Shown here: positions 15,279 to 24,639 of the stretch, piece by piece | Layout of the letters: every line of letters starts with the position of its first letter | How positions within the stretch are numbered: position 1 is the first letter of the stretch | NCBI GenBank assembly: GCA_964349045.1 | Contig: CAYGFI010000045.1 | Coordinates: 1 to 28,602, forward strand | Direction of reading: 5' to 3' | DNA: 28,602 nucleotides | Source of the DNA: JACJXF01 sp964349045 | Lineage (GTDB): Bacteria > Bacteroidota > Bacteroidia > Bacteroidales > GCA-2748055 | Position numbers and translations under genes: made by a program | Notes under the pieces: model-generated | The model's database searches: none | What the model saw: only the letters and a program-made list of their open reading frames with translations | What the model was told of the DNA's origin: nothing

Positions 15279-17102
15279 ATGAAAAAAATGTTCATTTATA
15301 AATTAATGGCTGTCCTTATTACTGCAACAATAATAATTGCAGCTTGTACTAAGGAACAATCGGATGTCAGATTAAATCCCAGGCTTTCGACTTCGCAGCT
15401 CCTCGATATAAAATCCGATTCAGCAACTGTGATAGGCTTTGTTGTCGCTGAAGGTTCAGGGTTTACTGAAAAAGGGGTTTGTTATGATACCGCGACCGCC
15501 CCAACTCCTGAAAAGCATAAGGTTATTGATACTGCACAAACAACATCGGCAACATTCAAAGTGATACTAAGTGGTCTTGATTATGCAACCAAGTACTACG
15601 CCCGGGCATATGCTATCGGTGCAGAAGGTACGGTTTATGGTGAAGAACTTACCTTTACCACTTTACCGGTTATCCCTACTCTGGTTACAGTTGCGATAAC
15701 CGATATAACCGGAAATACAGCCACAGGTGGTGGTAACGTTACTATTACCGGTGGCGCTGCTATTACTTCGCGCGGTATTTGTTTTGGCGTAAATCAAAAT
15801 CCCACGGTTATTGACAACAAAACTAATGAAGGAACAGGAGCCGGTGCATTTGTAAGTACACTTACAGGCTTATTGGGAAATACCACCTATTATGTTCGCG
15901 CTTATGCAGTTAACAGTGCAGGTACTGCCTATGGTCCTGAAATTTCCTTTACAACAATGGTTGATCTTCCCACGGTTACAACCAGATCTGTTGTGGCTAT
16001 TACAACAACAGGTGCAAGAACAGGCGGCAATATTACCTATGATGGAGGTGCTCCGGTAACTGCAAGAGGCCTTGCATGGGGCGCTAATCCTGATCCTACC
16101 ACTTCCGGTAATATTATTGACGGAGGCGCCGGTTCCGGAGCATATGTTAGTCTTCTTACTGCATTAGACCCGAACACTGTTTACCATGTTCGCGCATATG
16201 CAACAAATAGCGCCGGCACAGGATATGGCATTGATATTGAGTTTACCACTTTAGCCGATATTACAAAATTATGGTTGGTTGGAGATTATAACGGCTGGGA
16301 TAACAGTGATAATGCCTTATTTATTATTTCAACAGTTACAAGCGGTGGTGCAGCGGAAGGTTATTTCTATGCTCCGGGTTCCGGAGGATTGAAACTAACC
16401 TCCGATCATAGCTGGGATGACCCTCATACATTTGGAGACAATGGTTCGGGCGCATTAACCAATCCGGGAGCAAATATCCCGGTTCCGGCAGAAGGCTATT
16501 ACCTGGTTAAAGCTAATTTAGGTGATATGAGCTATTCATTAACGCTGACCACCTGGGGTGTAATTGGTGATGCTACACCGGGAGCATGGGATAGTCAGAC
16601 AGATATGGTGTATGATCCCGTAACAAAAATATTCTCTTTAGGATTGCATATGACAAGCGGGGGAGCATTTAAATTCAGGGGAACATCTGACTGGGCTGTT
16701 AACTATGGCAGCGATTTAGCTGATGGTAAATTAGCCGCCGGGGCAGGAAATATACCAGTCAGCCTCGAAGCTGATTATGCTATTACATTAGATTTAAGCC
16801 ATCCTAATGAATATACTTATAGTGCAAACTCATGGGGTATTATTGGCGATGCAACAGCCGGTGGATGGGATTCTGACCAGAATATGACCTGGGATGCAGC
16901 AAATCAAGTGTTTACCGCAACAATTGATCTTGGCGCCGGTGAAATGAAATTCAGGGCAAACGACGCCTGGACTATCAATTATGGTGGTACTGATCTTAAT
17001 GCCCTGGTTGCAGGCGGTGTAAATATTGCAATATCCACGGCAGGTAATTACACAATTACCTTCAATCCATGGACGCTAAAAGCAACAATTACACAAAACT
17101 AA
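15279..17102 (+). CDS. SusF-like multidomain starch-binding lipoprotein with fibronectin-III-like repeats
   Basis: Lipoprotein of 607 aa with lipobox IIAAC (Cys23). After it come three fibronectin-III-like repeats (about 35-128, 133-227, 231-325), recognisable from the recurring YYARAYAIGAEGTVYG, YYVRAYAVNSAGTAYG and YHVRAYATNSAGTGYG lines and the GVCY/GICF/GLAW strand. Three SusE/SusF-type binding modules follow (about 330-424 starting LWLVGDYNGWDNSD, 426-516 starting WGVIGDATPGAWDSQ, 518-607 starting WGIIGDATAGGWDSD), each with Trp positions suited to alpha-glucan stacking. The architecture makes a long surface arm with binding sites at the tip. Classical SusF lacks the three FN3-like repeats, so this is a SusF functional analogue and not a strict ortholog. 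A strong terminator follows. Confidence 0.85.
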   Translation: MKKMFIYKLMAVLITATIIIAACTKEQSDVRLNPRLSTSQLLDIKSDSATVIGFVVAEGSGFTEKGVCYDTATAPTPEKHKVIDTAQTTSATFKVILSGLDYATKYYARAYAIGAEGTVYGEELTFTTLPVIPTLVTVAITDITGNTATGGGNVTITGGAAITSRGICFGVNQNPTVIDNKTNEGTGAGAFVSTLTGLLGNTTYYVRAYAVNSAGTAYGPEISFTTMVDLPTVTTRSVVAITTTGARTGGNITYDGGAPVTARGLAWGANPDPTTSGNIIDGGAGSGAYVSLLTALDPNTVYHVRAYATNSAGTGYGIDIEFTTLADITKLWLVGDYNGWDNSDNALFIISTVTSGGAAEGYFYAPGSGGLKLTSDHSWDDPHTFGDNGSGALTNPGANIPVPAEGYYLVKANLGDMSYSLTLTTWGVIGDATPGAWDSQTDMVYDPVTKIFSLGLHMTSGGAFKFRGTSDWAVNYGSDLADGKLAAGAGNIPVSLEADYAITLDLSHPNEYTYSANSWGIIGDATAGGWDSDQNMTWDAANQVFTATIDLGAGEMKFRANDAWTINYGGTDLNALVAGGVNIAISTAGNYTITFNPWTLKATITQN

Positions 17103-17115
17103 TCTGATGATCTGT

Positions 17116-17155
17116 AAAATGGCTGTCTCCGGAAAGAGACAGCCATTTTTTATTT
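17116..17155 (+). terminator. Intrinsic terminator after the Sus genes
   Basis: Perfect 14-bp stem AAAATGGCTGTCTC/GAGACAGCCATTTT (17116-17129 with 17136-17149), 6-base loop and a T-run. It lies between the SusF-like gene and the first GH13 gene, so the enzymes are expressed by read-through or from their own promoter. Confidence 0.9.
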
Positions 17156-17187
17156 CAGTTTACACATTTTAAAATCTGAATTTTGTT

Positions 17188-19032
17188 ATGATTAAACAGT
17201 ATCTTTTCATTCTGATTTTTTTACTTTCCGAAATGAACGTTAACCTGTATGCTCAAATCGAACGGATAGAGCCCCCAAACTGGTGGACAGGGATGAATTA
17301 TCCCGGCCTTCAGCTGATGATCTACGGGAAAAACATTTCCGGTTCCGGGATTATCATTAATCACCCGGGTGTAAAGCTAACCAAAGTAACATCCCCTGAA
17401 AATCCGAATTATATTTTCATTGATCTGGAATTATCTGAAGTGGTAAATCCCGGTGTTTTTAACATTCAGATTAATAAAGGCCGTAAAAAACAGTTCATCG
17501 GTTATGAGCTGAAAGCCAGGGATAATGGGTCTGCAGATCGCCGGGGATTCAATAATTCCGACGTGATTTACCTTATCGTACCTGACAGGTTTGCCAATGG
17601 AAATCCCTCAAACGATGAAATCGTTGGGATGATCGAAGGACATAATCGTAAGCACAATAATGGCAGACATGGTGGCGATCTGAAAGGAATTTCCGATCAT
17701 GTGGATTATATCAGAGACATGGGTTTTACGACATTATGGCCTACTCCGGTTCTTGAAAACAATCAGAAAAAAACATCATACCACGGCTATGCCATCACCG
17801 ATTTTTATAAAGTAGATCCGCGATTTGGAACTAATGAAGAATATGCTGCTCTTAGCAGAAAATTGGAAAGTAATGGCATTAAACTAATTATGGATATGGT
17901 TTTTAATCATTGCGGATCTGAGCACTGGTGGATGAATGATTTGCCTTTTCCTGACTGGATAAATAACTATCCGGATATTAAATTAACTAATCATCGTCGT
18001 ACCGTTAATGAAGATCCCTATGCTTCGGATTATGATAAATATCTCATGTCGGATGGATGGTTTGTCCCTTCAATGCCGGATTTGAATCAGAAAAATCCAT
18101 TTATGGCCAATTACTTGATTCAAAACAGCATATGGTGGATCGAATATGCGAACCTTGCAGGTATAAGGATGGATACCTATCCATACCCTGATAAATATAT
18201 GATGGCCGGTTGGACAAAAAAAGTACTTGCTGAATACCCTCATTTCAATATGGTAGGTGAAGAATGGAGTGATAATCCGGCCATTGTTTCCTACTGGCAG
18301 CGCGGACAAAATAACAGGGATGGCTATCAATCCGCTTTGCCTTCCTTAATGGACTTTCCTCTTCAGGCGGCTCTTGTCAAAGCCTTAACAGAACCCGAAG
18401 GCTGGGGTACCGGTTGGATAAAATTATTTGAAACTATTGGTCTTGATTTTCTCTATCCTGATCCCTATAATCTTGTTGTGATCCCTGATAATCACGATAT
18501 GGCGAGGTTCTTTATGCAGGTAGGTAAGGATACGGCGCTATTCAAACTTGGAATGACCTATCTGCTCACCACAAGAGGAATACCACAGGTTTATTATGGA
18601 ACTGAAATACTGATGACTCATCCTAAAACCAATGAACATGGCGATATCAGAAGGGATTTCCCCGGGGGATGGGAAGGTGATTCAACCAATGCTTTTACGG
18701 GTGAAGGTCTTCGCACTCAGCAAATTCAGATGCAGGGGTATTTCAAAAAGCTCCTAAACTGGAGAAAAAATAATGAAGTAATACATACAGGTAAACTCAG
18801 ACACTTTGCCCCTGAAAATGGATGCTATGTTTTTTTCAGATATAATAAAGAAAAAACAGTTATGGTAATCCTGAATAAAAACACGGCTTCTCTTAAACTT
18901 CCTCTTCATAAATATACAGAGATGCTTACGAACTATTCAGCCGGGAAAGATGTTTTAACCGGAAAGGAATTTATTCTTTCGGGGGAAATTATTGTTCCCG
19001 CGTATCAACCATTAGTTCTTGAACTCAGATAG
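17188..19032 (+). CDS. GH13 cyclomaltodextrinase/neopullulanase-type alpha-glucanase, periplasmic
   Basis: Secreted alpha-glucanase of 614 aa. A signal peptide (about 1-22, ...NVNLYA/Q) targets it to the periplasm; there is no lipobox or T9SS domain. The N-terminal domain (about 24-110, starting IERIEPPNWWTGM) is the cyclomaltodextrinase-N type, followed by the GH13 (beta/alpha)8 barrel and a small C-terminal beta domain. Conserved regions: DMVFNH (236-241), GIRMDTYPY with nucleophile Asp329 and Arg327, MVGEEW with general acid Glu358, and IPDNHDMAR with Asp437. The overall form resembles the Flavobacterium cyclomaltodextrinase, which acts on cyclodextrins, linear maltodextrins or pullulan. 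It would play the SusA-like role, cutting imported maltodextrins to maltose for the permease. The next gene starts 22 bp downstream. Confidence 0.93.
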   Translation: MIKQYLFILIFLLSEMNVNLYAQIERIEPPNWWTGMNYPGLQLMIYGKNISGSGIIINHPGVKLTKVTSPENPNYIFIDLELSEVVNPGVFNIQINKGRKKQFIGYELKARDNGSADRRGFNNSDVIYLIVPDRFANGNPSNDEIVGMIEGHNRKHNNGRHGGDLKGISDHVDYIRDMGFTTLWPTPVLENNQKKTSYHGYAITDFYKVDPRFGTNEEYAALSRKLESNGIKLIMDMVFNHCGSEHWWMNDLPFPDWINNYPDIKLTNHRRTVNEDPYASDYDKYLMSDGWFVPSMPDLNQKNPFMANYLIQNSIWWIEYANLAGIRMDTYPYPDKYMMAGWTKKVLAEYPHFNMVGEEWSDNPAIVSYWQRGQNNRDGYQSALPSLMDFPLQAALVKALTEPEGWGTGWIKLFETIGLDFLYPDPYNLVVIPDNHDMARFFMQVGKDTALFKLGMTYLLTTRGIPQVYYGTEILMTHPKTNEHGDIRRDFPGGWEGDSTNAFTGEGLRTQQIQMQGYFKKLLNWRKNNEVIHTGKLRHFAPENGCYVFFRYNKEKTVMVILNKNTASLKLPLHKYTEMLTNYSAGKDVLTGKEFILSGEIIVPAYQPLVLELR

Positions 19033-19054
19033 GTGTGACTTAAATCATTACATA

Positions 19055-21793
19055 ATGAAAAGAATTTTTTTAGGAATTGTAAGTTTTTTGCTGCTTTCTT
19101 CAGCTCATTCGCAAATGATTGTTACCGATCCGGTATTTCCATTAGTGGATGAACCTGTAATTCTTTATTTTCATTCCGATCTGGTCACCGGGAGATTAGA
19201 CCTTAAAAACTATACCGATCCCCTGTATCTTCATACGGGTGTAATTCTTTCCGATGGCACCCAATGGCAAAATGTAATCGGTACATGGGGGAACAACACT
19301 ATTCAACCCATGCTCGAATATCAGGGCTCCTATACCTATAAATTAACCATCACACCTGATATCTACTCCTTTTACAAAGTAGACCAATCCAAAACCATTC
19401 AAAAAATCGCATTTGTGATCCGCAGCGCTGATGGCTCTAAACAAACAGCAGATTTGTTCATTGATGTTTATGAGGAAGGTCTTAAAGTTAGCTTCACAGT
19501 TCCCCCGGAGAGAAACAGTATAGTTGAACTGGAGCAATCTGTTCAGATTATCGCTTACGCGAGCCAGTCGGATAGCCTGGCGCTATACAGAAACGGAGAG
19601 TTTGTAGCCGGAACAAACTCATCGCAGACTCTGAGTCATACTTTTTCAACCGAAAGCTCTGGAGAAAACCAGGTGGTTGTGAAGGCATTTTCTCAGACAG
19701 GAACCGCAGCAGATACTTTCTTTTATTTTGTGAGGCCTTTACCTACGGAGGAGTCATTACCTGAAGGGATCATAGACGGGATCAATTACGTCTCTGACAC
19801 CTCAGCGATCCTCTGCTTGTTTGCACCTTTAAAAAATTATGCTTTTGTACCGGGGGATTTTTCCAACTGGACCGCAAAATCCTCCACTTATATGAAACAA
19901 ACTCCCGATGGAGAGCGTTTCTGGTTGCAACTCAACGGGCTGGTACCGGGTAAGGAATACGCGTACCAGTATCTTGTTGATGGAACTATTTTAATTGGAG
20001 ATCCCTACGCCGATAAAATTCTGGATCCCTGGAACGACGAATGGATCAGCAGTTCCACATACCCTGACCTGAAACCTTATCCAAAGAATCTTACAACGGG
20101 TGTTGTAAGCCTTCTTCAGACCGCCCAGACACCTTACATCTGGAAGTACAATAATTTTACTCCCCCGGCAAAAGAAACTGCGGTGATTTATGAAATTTTA
20201 CTACGTGATTTCCTGGCCACCCACGACTGGGAAACCCTTACCGATACCCTGGATTATTTCACCAGACTTGGAGTCACTGCTCTTGAAATTATGCCATTCA
20301 ATGAGTTTGAAGGTAATGAGAGCTGGGGTTACAATCCCTCTTACTTTTTTGCCCCCGATAAGTACTACGGACCCAAAAATGATCTGAAAGCATTTATCGA
20401 TTCCTGCCACAGTCGCGGCATAGCTGTTATAATGGATATGGTACTTAACCATTCATACGGACAGAGTCCATTGGTGCAACTTTACTGGAATTCAGCGCTT
20501 AGCCGTCCGTCTGCTGACAACCCCTGGTATAATGAGGTTTCTCCGAATACAGCATATTCATGGGGCTATGATTTTAACCATGAATCCCAGGCCACCAGGG
20601 ATTTTGTTGATCGCGTAACATCCTATTGGATGAGTGAATATAGGGTGGATGGTTACCGTTTCGATTTTACCAAGGGATTTACGAATACACCCGGTGACGG
20701 TGGTGCATATGATGCAGCAAGAATTACAATTCTGAAAAGAATGGCCGACAAGATATGGGAGGTAAATCCTGATGCTTTTGTGATTCTTGAGCATTTCGCC
20801 GATAATTCCGAAGAAACTGTCCTCGCCAATTATGGAATGATGATATGGGGAAACATAAATTATAACTATAATGAAGCAGCTATGGGCTGGAACGAATCAG
20901 GGAAGTCCGATTTCAGCTGGATTTCATATAAAAAGAGAGGCTGGCAAAGTCCGAATCTCGTGGGATACATGGAGAGTCATGACGAAGAACGGATCATGTT
21001 TAAAACAATTGCATACGGAAATGTTTCAGGGGATTATGACACAAAGCAGATACCCGTTGCATTAAGACGCGTTGAGCTGGCAGCTGCATTTTTCCTAACG
21101 GTTCCCGGGCCTAAAATGATCTGGCAATTTGGAGAAATGGGATATGATATTTCCATCGAATATAATGGCCGTGTTGGCAATAAGCCTATTTTATGGGACT
21201 ACCTGGATTCACGTCCGCGTGTAAATCCCGTTTTTTCAAGTTTAATTCATCTTAAGACACAGGAACCGGCTTTTTCAACAGAAGATTACTTATTGTTTTT
21301 TTCGGGGGCAGTTAAAAGGATCGAATTGAATCACACCACCATGGATGTAAGGATTATCGGAAACTTTGATGTTGTAAGCCGGTCATCCGATCCTAACTTT
21401 AGCAAAACAGGAACATGGTATGATTATTTTTCAGGGGAAGCGCTCGAAGTTACTGATGTGAATGCTGCCATTACCCTGAAACCCGGTGAATATCGCATCT
21501 ATACCACTAAAGCTCTCGAAACCCCTGATTTACCAACTGCAATTAAGGATACAGAAGTAGAAAGGAACGGAATCCTTTTATTTCCCAACCCGGTCGGGGA
21601 CAGGCTCACTGTTTCAGGGAATTCGGTAATTTCTGAGATAACAGTTTCAGACATACAGGGAAGAATAATTCAGGTTCTCAACCCGGATTCTGAAACTGCC
21701 GTAATAGATTTTTCATGGCTTGAAGCCGGGATTTACCTGGTGGTTTTGAAGCAAGGGAATTCGGGTTTGGTTCAGAAGGTTGTTAAGAATTAG
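19055..21793 (+). CDS. Extracellular GH13 alpha-amylase with T9SS C-terminal sorting domain
   Basis: Large secreted amylase of 912 aa. The start is taken at 19055 (MKRIFLGIVSFLLLSSAHSQ) because it gives a clean signal peptide; a longer frame from 19019 would overlap the previous gene. Domains: two N-terminal beta-sandwich, binding-like regions (about 20-235), an early-set/CBM48-like domain (about 240-340, VPGDFSNWTAKSSTYM), the GH13 barrel (about 370-740) and a T9SS type-A sorting domain (about 835-912, LLFPNPVGDRLTV ... GIYLVVLKQ ... QKVVKN). Catalytic residues: Asp461 in DMVLNH, nucleophile Asp537 in YRVDGYRFDF, general acid Glu579 in FVILEHF, Asp643 in MESHDEER. It should initiate starch breakdown outside the cell, in place of a SusG lipoprotein. 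Exact specificity is unknown; the barrel also recalls branching-enzyme-like GH13 members. Confidence 0.93.
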   Translation: MKRIFLGIVSFLLLSSAHSQMIVTDPVFPLVDEPVILYFHSDLVTGRLDLKNYTDPLYLHTGVILSDGTQWQNVIGTWGNNTIQPMLEYQGSYTYKLTITPDIYSFYKVDQSKTIQKIAFVIRSADGSKQTADLFIDVYEEGLKVSFTVPPERNSIVELEQSVQIIAYASQSDSLALYRNGEFVAGTNSSQTLSHTFSTESSGENQVVVKAFSQTGTAADTFFYFVRPLPTEESLPEGIIDGINYVSDTSAILCLFAPLKNYAFVPGDFSNWTAKSSTYMKQTPDGERFWLQLNGLVPGKEYAYQYLVDGTILIGDPYADKILDPWNDEWISSSTYPDLKPYPKNLTTGVVSLLQTAQTPYIWKYNNFTPPAKETAVIYEILLRDFLATHDWETLTDTLDYFTRLGVTALEIMPFNEFEGNESWGYNPSYFFAPDKYYGPKNDLKAFIDSCHSRGIAVIMDMVLNHSYGQSPLVQLYWNSALSRPSADNPWYNEVSPNTAYSWGYDFNHESQATRDFVDRVTSYWMSEYRVDGYRFDFTKGFTNTPGDGGAYDAARITILKRMADKIWEVNPDAFVILEHFADNSEETVLANYGMMIWGNINYNYNEAAMGWNESGKSDFSWISYKKRGWQSPNLVGYMESHDEERIMFKTIAYGNVSGDYDTKQIPVALRRVELAAAFFLTVPGPKMIWQFGEMGYDISIEYNGRVGNKPILWDYLDSRPRVNPVFSSLIHLKTQEPAFSTEDYLLFFSGAVKRIELNHTTMDVRIIGNFDVVSRSSDPNFSKTGTWYDYFSGEALEVTDVNAAITLKPGEYRIYTTKALETPDLPTAIKDTEVERNGILLFPNPVGDRLTVSGNSVISEITVSDIQGRIIQVLNPDSETAVIDFSWLEAGIYLVVLKQGNSGLVQKVVKN

Positions 21794-21888
21794 GCAAGTG
21801 GCTTACCCGGGACTTTTCACTGTGCATCCCATCCTCACACAGTACCGTTTTTATAGATATTTTTTGCACCTTTGCGTTTCAACAAAGG

Positions 21889-22521
21889 ATGTCGGAAATG
21901 GAATTGCTGAAAGGAATCAAAAACATCATCTTCGATCTGGGAGGAGTAATTATTAATATCGATTACACTTTAACCCTTAATGAATTTAAGGCGCTCGGAC
22001 TTAAAAATGTTGAAAAGCTATATACACAGTTCAGTCAGATGGACTGGTTCGATAAGTACGACAGGGGAGGGATCAGCAGTGAGACATTTATTAAGGAGTT
22101 CAGTAAAGTATTGGATCCGGGGACAAGCAACGATCAGATAATTCATGCATGGAATTCCATGTTACTCGGGTTTCCGCAGGAAAGGGCAGAGCTTCTTTTG
22201 GATTTAAAGAAGCGCTACAGAACCTTTTTGTTAAGCAATACTAACGATCTTCATTTCAAATACTATTTTAAACAACTCCGTAAATTATATGGCTACAAGG
22301 AGATGAAGCTTTTCTTTGAAAAGGATTATTATTCTCACCTCATTGGGATGCGTAAACCCGACAGAGAAATCTTTGAATTTGTTATACGCGAAAATGGACT
22401 AAATCCATTAGAAACACTTTTTATCGACGACACGCTCCAGCATGTTGAAGGAGCCCGGATGGCAGGAATGAGAGCATATCATTTGCAGGCGCCGGAGACG
22501 ATTATGGATATTTTCAGGTGA
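21889..22521 (+). CDS. HAD-family phosphatase, YihX-like
   Basis: Cytosolic haloacid-dehalogenase-type hydrolase of 210 aa. Motif I is FDLGGVIINID (nucleophile Asp16; the second position is Gly, as in the DLGNV motif of E. coli YihX), motif II LLSNTND, motif III Lys in GMRKPDREIF, and motif IV FIDDTLQHVEGA. The helical cap and the WFDKYDRGGISSETFIKEF region match the YihX-like subgroup, whose E. coli member removes phosphate from alpha-glucose-1-phosphate. It is not a beta-phosphoglucomutase: the DxD motif and length differ. A TATTTTTTG promoter-like stretch (21858-21866) precedes it and the preceding gene ends 95 bp upstream, so it may be a separate unit and not part of the starch locus. Met4 is an alternative start. 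Confidence 0.85.
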   Translation: MSEMELLKGIKNIIFDLGGVIINIDYTLTLNEFKALGLKNVEKLYTQFSQMDWFDKYDRGGISSETFIKEFSKVLDPGTSNDQIIHAWNSMLLGFPQERAELLLDLKKRYRTFLLSNTNDLHFKYYFKQLRKLYGYKEMKLFFEKDYYSHLIGMRKPDREIFEFVIRENGLNPLETLFIDDTLQHVEGARMAGMRAYHLQAPETIMDIFR

Positions 22522-22550
22522 GGGAGTTTAGAATTTAGAATTGGTAATCA

Positions 22551-22630
22551 CATTCCCTCATTCCCTCATTCACCCATTTACCCATTCACCCATTCACTCA
22601 TTCACTCATTCCCTCATTCCCTCATTCCCT
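22551..22630. repeat. Octamer tandem array, 10 units of CATTCCCT/CATTCACC
   Basis: Ten 8-base units in perfect register: CATTCCCT x2, CATTCACC, CATTTACC, CATTCACC, CATTCACT x2, CATTCCCT x3. It fills the gap between the convergent HAD and ispG genes. The period and unit number equal those of the left array at 8603-8682, although the unit sequence differs. Confidence 0.95.
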
Positions 22631-22636
22631 CCCAAC

Positions 22637-24526
22637 CTAATCCCAATCAATCCACTTCCCGTCTTCTTTTATCAACTCAATCAATTCATTTAAAGCGTCA
22701 TCCTCTGGGATTCCCTGTTTTACCATTTCCCGTCCCTTATAGAGACTTATTTTACCCGGTCCTGATCCTATATAGCCATAATCGGCATCGGCCATCTCAC
22801 CCGGTCCGTTTACGATACAGCCCATAATACCGATTTTTAAACCGACCAGGTGTGAAGTTTCGGCCTTGATTTTTTGCGAGACTTTTTGAAGGTTGAAAAG
22901 AGTTCTTCCGCATCCCGGGCAGGATATAAATTCCGTTTGGGAAATCCGTATTCCGGAAGACTGTAAAATTTTAAAAGATAAATTTCGAAGAGCTGAAGGT
23001 GTAAGGTCCAGATTATCATCTTCAATCCAGATGCCATCACCCATTCCATCGAGAAAAACAGGACCCAGTTCTCCGGCCGCACGGATGGTGAGGTCATCAA
23101 GATTTTCGGAATGATAAGTTTTATGCAGAATTACGGGAATACGGCAGTTTCGTTTAGACAAAGTATTAAAAAACTGGCGGGTTTTATAGAGTACATTATC
23201 TTCAGGAAGATCGAGAATGATGCAGCCCAAAAAGTCGGTATCCATAATTTCCAGAAATTTTGGATCGGCTTCACCAGGCTTCATTTTTATAAAATGTAAA
23301 CCAAGAATTTCATCCCTAACTTCCGTGTATTCTATAAGATTGAGCATCGGATAATGGCGGGTAAGACTTTTGTGACGGTCTTTCCAGGCAGAATAATTAC
23401 AAATCGAATGAACCGCTTTTCCCGGAACAGAAAACCAGTTTTCATCTTCAAGGAAAATGTAATCGGCCGCGGTGGAATCTGTTATCATTGTACCATCATC
23501 ACCAAATCTGTATCCGGCTTCTGAGAGAGGAAACTCCTTTCCTCTCGGATCGGTTATTTTCAGAATAACCACGGGAGCATGCCTTCCTCCTATGTTTTCA
23601 GAAGGCAACGACACTCTTTTCTCATATGAAAAAGGATTCCAGGAGGTATAACTTTGTGTGGGTAACGGTAAATCTCTCTTCTCAAAAGCAAAAAATTGAA
23701 TTATTTTTTTTGCCACCGGAATCTCTTTTTCCGGATCTTCGGTAAGTGATACGCGAATGGTATCGCCAATTCCTTCCTGCAGCAAACCGGCAATTCCAAT
23801 TACGGATTTTATACGTCCGTCTTCTCCTTCCCCTGCTTCTGTAACACCAAGATGCACCGGAAATACTAATTCTTCTGATTGCATCTTCTTCATCAGTAAA
23901 CGGTTTGCATAAACCATTTCACGGGGATTACTGGCTTTCATTGACACTACAAGATTTTGAAAACCTGATGACACAAACATCCGGATAAACTCCATAGCAG
24001 ATTCGGCCATTCCAACCGGGGTGTTTCCATACCGGCCAATAATTCTTTGAGACAGAGAACCATGATTAACCCCGATTCGTATTGCGGTATTGTTGGATTT
24101 GCAGATTCCAATCAGGGGTTTCAAAAACTCCCTTATTGCTGTCAACTCTTTTGCATATTCTGTGGGAGTATAAAGTTCAGTGCGATTACTTTTGGGCACG
24201 GCATAATTTCCGGGATTTATCCTTACCTTATCCGCGATCAAAGCCGCTTCCTCTGCAACGTTGGGTTTAAAATGCACGTCAGCAACCAGCGGAATAGTGA
24301 AACTACGCTGATGAAGTTCTTCCTTGATCTGCGCAAGACTTTCTACCTCTTTTAATCCCTGGGTTGTCAGACGAACTATTTCCCCACCTGCTTCAAAAAT
24401 ACGAATACACTGTTCAACTGATGCCTGAATGTCATCTGTGGGAACACTGGTCATAGATTGTACGACAACAGGCTGATCTCCTCCAATAGAGATATTACCG
24501 ATTTTTATTTCGAGGGCTTTTGCCAA
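22637..24526 (-). CDS. ispG: 4-hydroxy-3-methylbut-2-en-1-yl diphosphate synthase (IspG/GcpE), long form
   Basis: Penultimate enzyme of the MEP isoprenoid pathway: it reduces methylerythritol cyclodiphosphate to HMBPP using a [4Fe-4S] cluster. At 629 aa it is the long form seen in Bacteroidota, Chlamydiae and plants, with an extra domain between the TIM barrel (about 1-280) and the C-terminal iron-sulfur domain. The barrel carries VVQSMTSVPTDD, EIVRLTTQG, VADVHFKPNVA, RINPGNYA and GVNHGSLSQR. The cluster ligands are Cys536 and Cys539 in SCPGCGRT and Cys570 in GCIVNGPGE, with the conserved Glu577 beside the last. cysS lies 113 bp upstream on the same strand and may share a transcript. The end of the gene is 6 bp from the octamer array. 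Confidence 0.97.
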   Translation of the reverse strand: MAKALEIKIGNISIGGDQPVVVQSMTSVPTDDIQASVEQCIRIFEAGGEIVRLTTQGLKEVESLAQIKEELHQRSFTIPLVADVHFKPNVAEEAALIADKVRINPGNYAVPKSNRTELYTPTEYAKELTAIREFLKPLIGICKSNNTAIRIGVNHGSLSQRIIGRYGNTPVGMAESAMEFIRMFVSSGFQNLVVSMKASNPREMVYANRLLMKKMQSEELVFPVHLGVTEAGEGEDGRIKSVIGIAGLLQEGIGDTIRVSLTEDPEKEIPVAKKIIQFFAFEKRDLPLPTQSYTSWNPFSYEKRVSLPSENIGGRHAPVVILKITDPRGKEFPLSEAGYRFGDDGTMITDSTAADYIFLEDENWFSVPGKAVHSICNYSAWKDRHKSLTRHYPMLNLIEYTEVRDEILGLHFIKMKPGEADPKFLEIMDTDFLGCIILDLPEDNVLYKTRQFFNTLSKRNCRIPVILHKTYHSENLDDLTIRAAGELGPVFLDGMGDGIWIEDDNLDLTPSALRNLSFKILQSSGIRISQTEFISCPGCGRTLFNLQKVSQKIKAETSHLVGLKIGIMGCIVNGPGEMADADYGYIGSGPGKISLYKGREMVKQGIPEDDALNELIELIKEDGKWIDWD

Positions 24527-24639
24527 CTTTTTTTAATTTTGGGTTATGGTTGCTGAGTTATGAGGTTTTCTGTTTACGAAACTATTTCTTTTTAACAAAT
24601 TAAACAACCGGATCTGACTGAAGCTCATTTTATTCTTTT

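Noticed and set aside
21889..22521. beta-phosphoglucomutase
   Set aside because: Motif I is DLGGV, not DxDGV, and the cap and overall sequence follow the YihX-like group.
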